Positions 62,779-64,000 of a stretch of DNA of 64,000 nucleotides are shown here, in pieces; position 1 is the first letter of the stretch; each line of letters opens with the position of its first letter. The notes below the pieces were generated by a model. That model made no database searches. It was not told the origin of the DNA and saw only the letters and a program-made list of their open reading frames with translations. A program made the translations under genes and the position numbers. The DNA is from Pseudohoeflea suaedae (GTDB taxonomy: Bacteria > Pseudomonadota > Alphaproteobacteria > Rhizobiales > Rhizobiaceae). The stretch lies in contig NZ_SMSI01000004.1 in NCBI RefSeq assembly GCF_004354915.1, positions 1 through 64,000 on the forward strand. The letters run 5' to 3'.

Positions 62779-64000
62779 ATGCCGGAATCTCTGCGCAAGC
62801 CAACGCTCGACAAGGACCTGGACAAGCTCACGACGATGGAGATGGCGGCCGAGAGCGTCAGCCAGCGCGTCGTCGCTCCGGGTCTTGCCATCCTCTTCGT
62901 CGTTATCTGCGCAATCGTTTCAGGCGCCCTGGTGACCGGTCATCAAGGCGCGGTGGTCATCGTGGCCGCCGCAGTGGTGGGTGCCTATATGGCGCTCAAC
63001 ATCGGCGCCAACGACGTCGCCAACAATGTCGGCCCCGCGGTCGGCGCACGCGCCATGAAGCTCGGCACAGCGCTTGTGATCGCGGCAATCTTCGAGAGCG
63101 CCGGCGCCCTGATTGCCGGTGGCGACGTGATCGGCACCATTTCGAAGGGCATCATCTCGCCCGAAGCGGTCAACACGCCGGAAGTCTTCATTTCCGCCAT
63201 GCTCGCGGCTCTCGTTTCGTCAGCGCTCTGGATCCACCTCGCCACCTGGCTGAAGGCGCCGGTTTCGACAACGCACTCCATCGTCGGCGGCGTCATGGGA
63301 TCGGGCATCGCCGCAGCCGGCATCAGCGCGGTCCAGTGGACGACGATGGGTTCGATTGCCCTGAGCTGGGTCATTTCCCCGCTTCTGGGTGGCGTCATCG
63401 CCGCAGCCTTCCTCGCCTTCATCAAGACCGCGATCATCTATCGCGAAGACAAGATCTCGGCCGCGGTGCGCTGGGTCCCGGTTCTCATTGCCGTCATGAC
63501 CGGCGCCTTTTCGGCCTATCTCGCCATCAAGGGCCTCAAGAGCCTCGTCGAGATCACGCTCACGCTGGCCCTCGTCATCGGTCTCGGCACGGGGGTCCTT
63601 GCCTGGATCATCTCGCGTCCGCTCATCCGCAGACAGGCCAGAGGGCTCGAGAACCGCAACCAGTCGCTGCGCAAACTCTTCGCGCTGCCGCTCGTCTTTT
63701 CGGCGGCCCTTCTCTCCTTTGCCCACGGGGCCAATGACGTGGCGAATGCCGTGGGCCCTCTGGCAGCCATCGTCCATACCGCAGAACTCGGAGAAGTCGC
63801 CTCCAAGGTGTCGATCCCGCTCTGGGTGATGGCCGTGGGCGCGTTCGGCATCTCGCTCGGCCTGGTGCTCTTCGGCCCGCGCCTGATCAAGCTCGTGGGC
63901 AACGAAATCACCAAGCTGAACCCGATGCGCGCCTATTGCGTGGCTCTCTCAGCCGCGTTGACGGTGATCGCGGCCTCGGCACTCGGATTGCCGGTGAGCT
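62779..64000 (+). CDS. pit: PiT-family inorganic phosphate transporter (3' end outside window)
   Basis: The frame runs from ATG 62779 to the end of the window without a stop; at least 407 residues are visible. Two inverted copies of the PiT signature appear: GANDVANNVGPAVGARAMKLG (about residues 77-97) and HGANDVANAVGPLAAI (about 316-331), with many membrane helices between them. A hydrophilic loop precedes the second half. It imports phosphate with a proton or sodium. A ribosome site GAGGACAACGGG precedes the ATG. Expression is probably set by the Pho box upstream. Confidence 0.95.
   Translation, partial: MPESLRKPTLDKDLDKLTTMEMAAESVSQRVVAPGLAILFVVICAIVSGALVTGHQGAVVIVAAAVVGAYMALNIGANDVANNVGPAVGARAMKLGTALVIAAIFESAGALIAGGDVIGTISKGIISPEAVNTPEVFISAMLAALVSSALWIHLATWLKAPVSTTHSIVGGVMGSGIAAAGISAVQWTTMGSIALSWVISPLLGGVIAAAFLAFIKTAIIYREDKISAAVRWVPVLIAVMTGAFSAYLAIKGLKSLVEITLTLALVIGLGTGVLAWIISRPLIRRQARGLENRNQSLRKLFALPLVFSAALLSFAHGANDVANAVGPLAAIVHTAELGEVASKVSIPLWVMAVGAFGISLGLVLFGPRLIKLVGNEITKLNPMRAYCVALSAALTVIAASALGLPVS

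Overview
The window looks like chromosomal DNA from an alphaproteobacterium of the Hyphomicrobiales (Rhizobiales), probably Rhizobiaceae-like; I cannot name the genus. Signs are a GC-rich coding style, a circularly permuted two-piece tmRNA with tag ANDNNAKGYAVAA next to sspB, a thyA-folA-hflK-hflC-DUF2065-degP order, a UvrB with long extra tails, and short palindromic repeats of the kind common between rhizobial genes.

Layout. Bases 1-14 kb hold surface and accessory genes: three autotransporters (one cut by the window start, two with Ig-like passengers and related beta-barrels), a PIG-L deacetylase-like protein, an MHYT-GGDEF-EAL protein, a RibD-like reductase and an ArsR/SRPBCC pair. Bases 14-38 kb are mostly housekeeping: aldo/keto reductase, the ilvIH acetolactate synthase pair behind a clear attenuator with an 18-residue leader peptide, a HerA-type ATPase, a diguanylate cyclase, divergent miaA/serB with overlapping start codons, the thyA-to-degP series, tmRNA and sspB, a large AsmA protein, an LDHD/GlcD-type flavoprotein, a hotdog thioesterase and a ClC channel. 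Bases 38-48.8 kb contain an AhpD/CMD-like protein, CorA, two more GGDEF proteins, a UvrD/PcrA helicase, two Kazal-type secreted proteins, a DUF922 metalloprotease-like protein, an MpaB-like protein and two solitary flagellar-rod-like genes.

Bases 48.9-50.8 kb form an AT-rich foreign island with one gene: a retron-type reverse transcriptase (NAxxH, YADD and VTG motifs) fused to a C-terminal TIR domain. Structured DNA upstream is a candidate msr-msd RNA. This is very probably an anti-phage retron-TIR system and is the most interesting item here.

Bases 50.8-64 kb return to core genes: uvrB, DUF486, creA, a small membrane protein with SCO1, a cation/proton antiporter, prmA, a DUF1127-like protein, aminopeptidase P, azlC/azlD, and the start of a PiT phosphate transporter preceded by a near-consensus Pho box.

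Functional links visible from order alone: tmRNA tags stalled products and SspB delivers tagged proteins to ClpXP; HflK/HflC with a DegP-type protease form an envelope quality-control block; thyA and folA share folate metabolism; ilvIH is attenuated by branched-chain aminoacyl-tRNA supply; four GGDEF proteins point to heavy use of cyclic-di-GMP. I saw no tRNA or rRNA genes, insertion sequences or CRISPR arrays.
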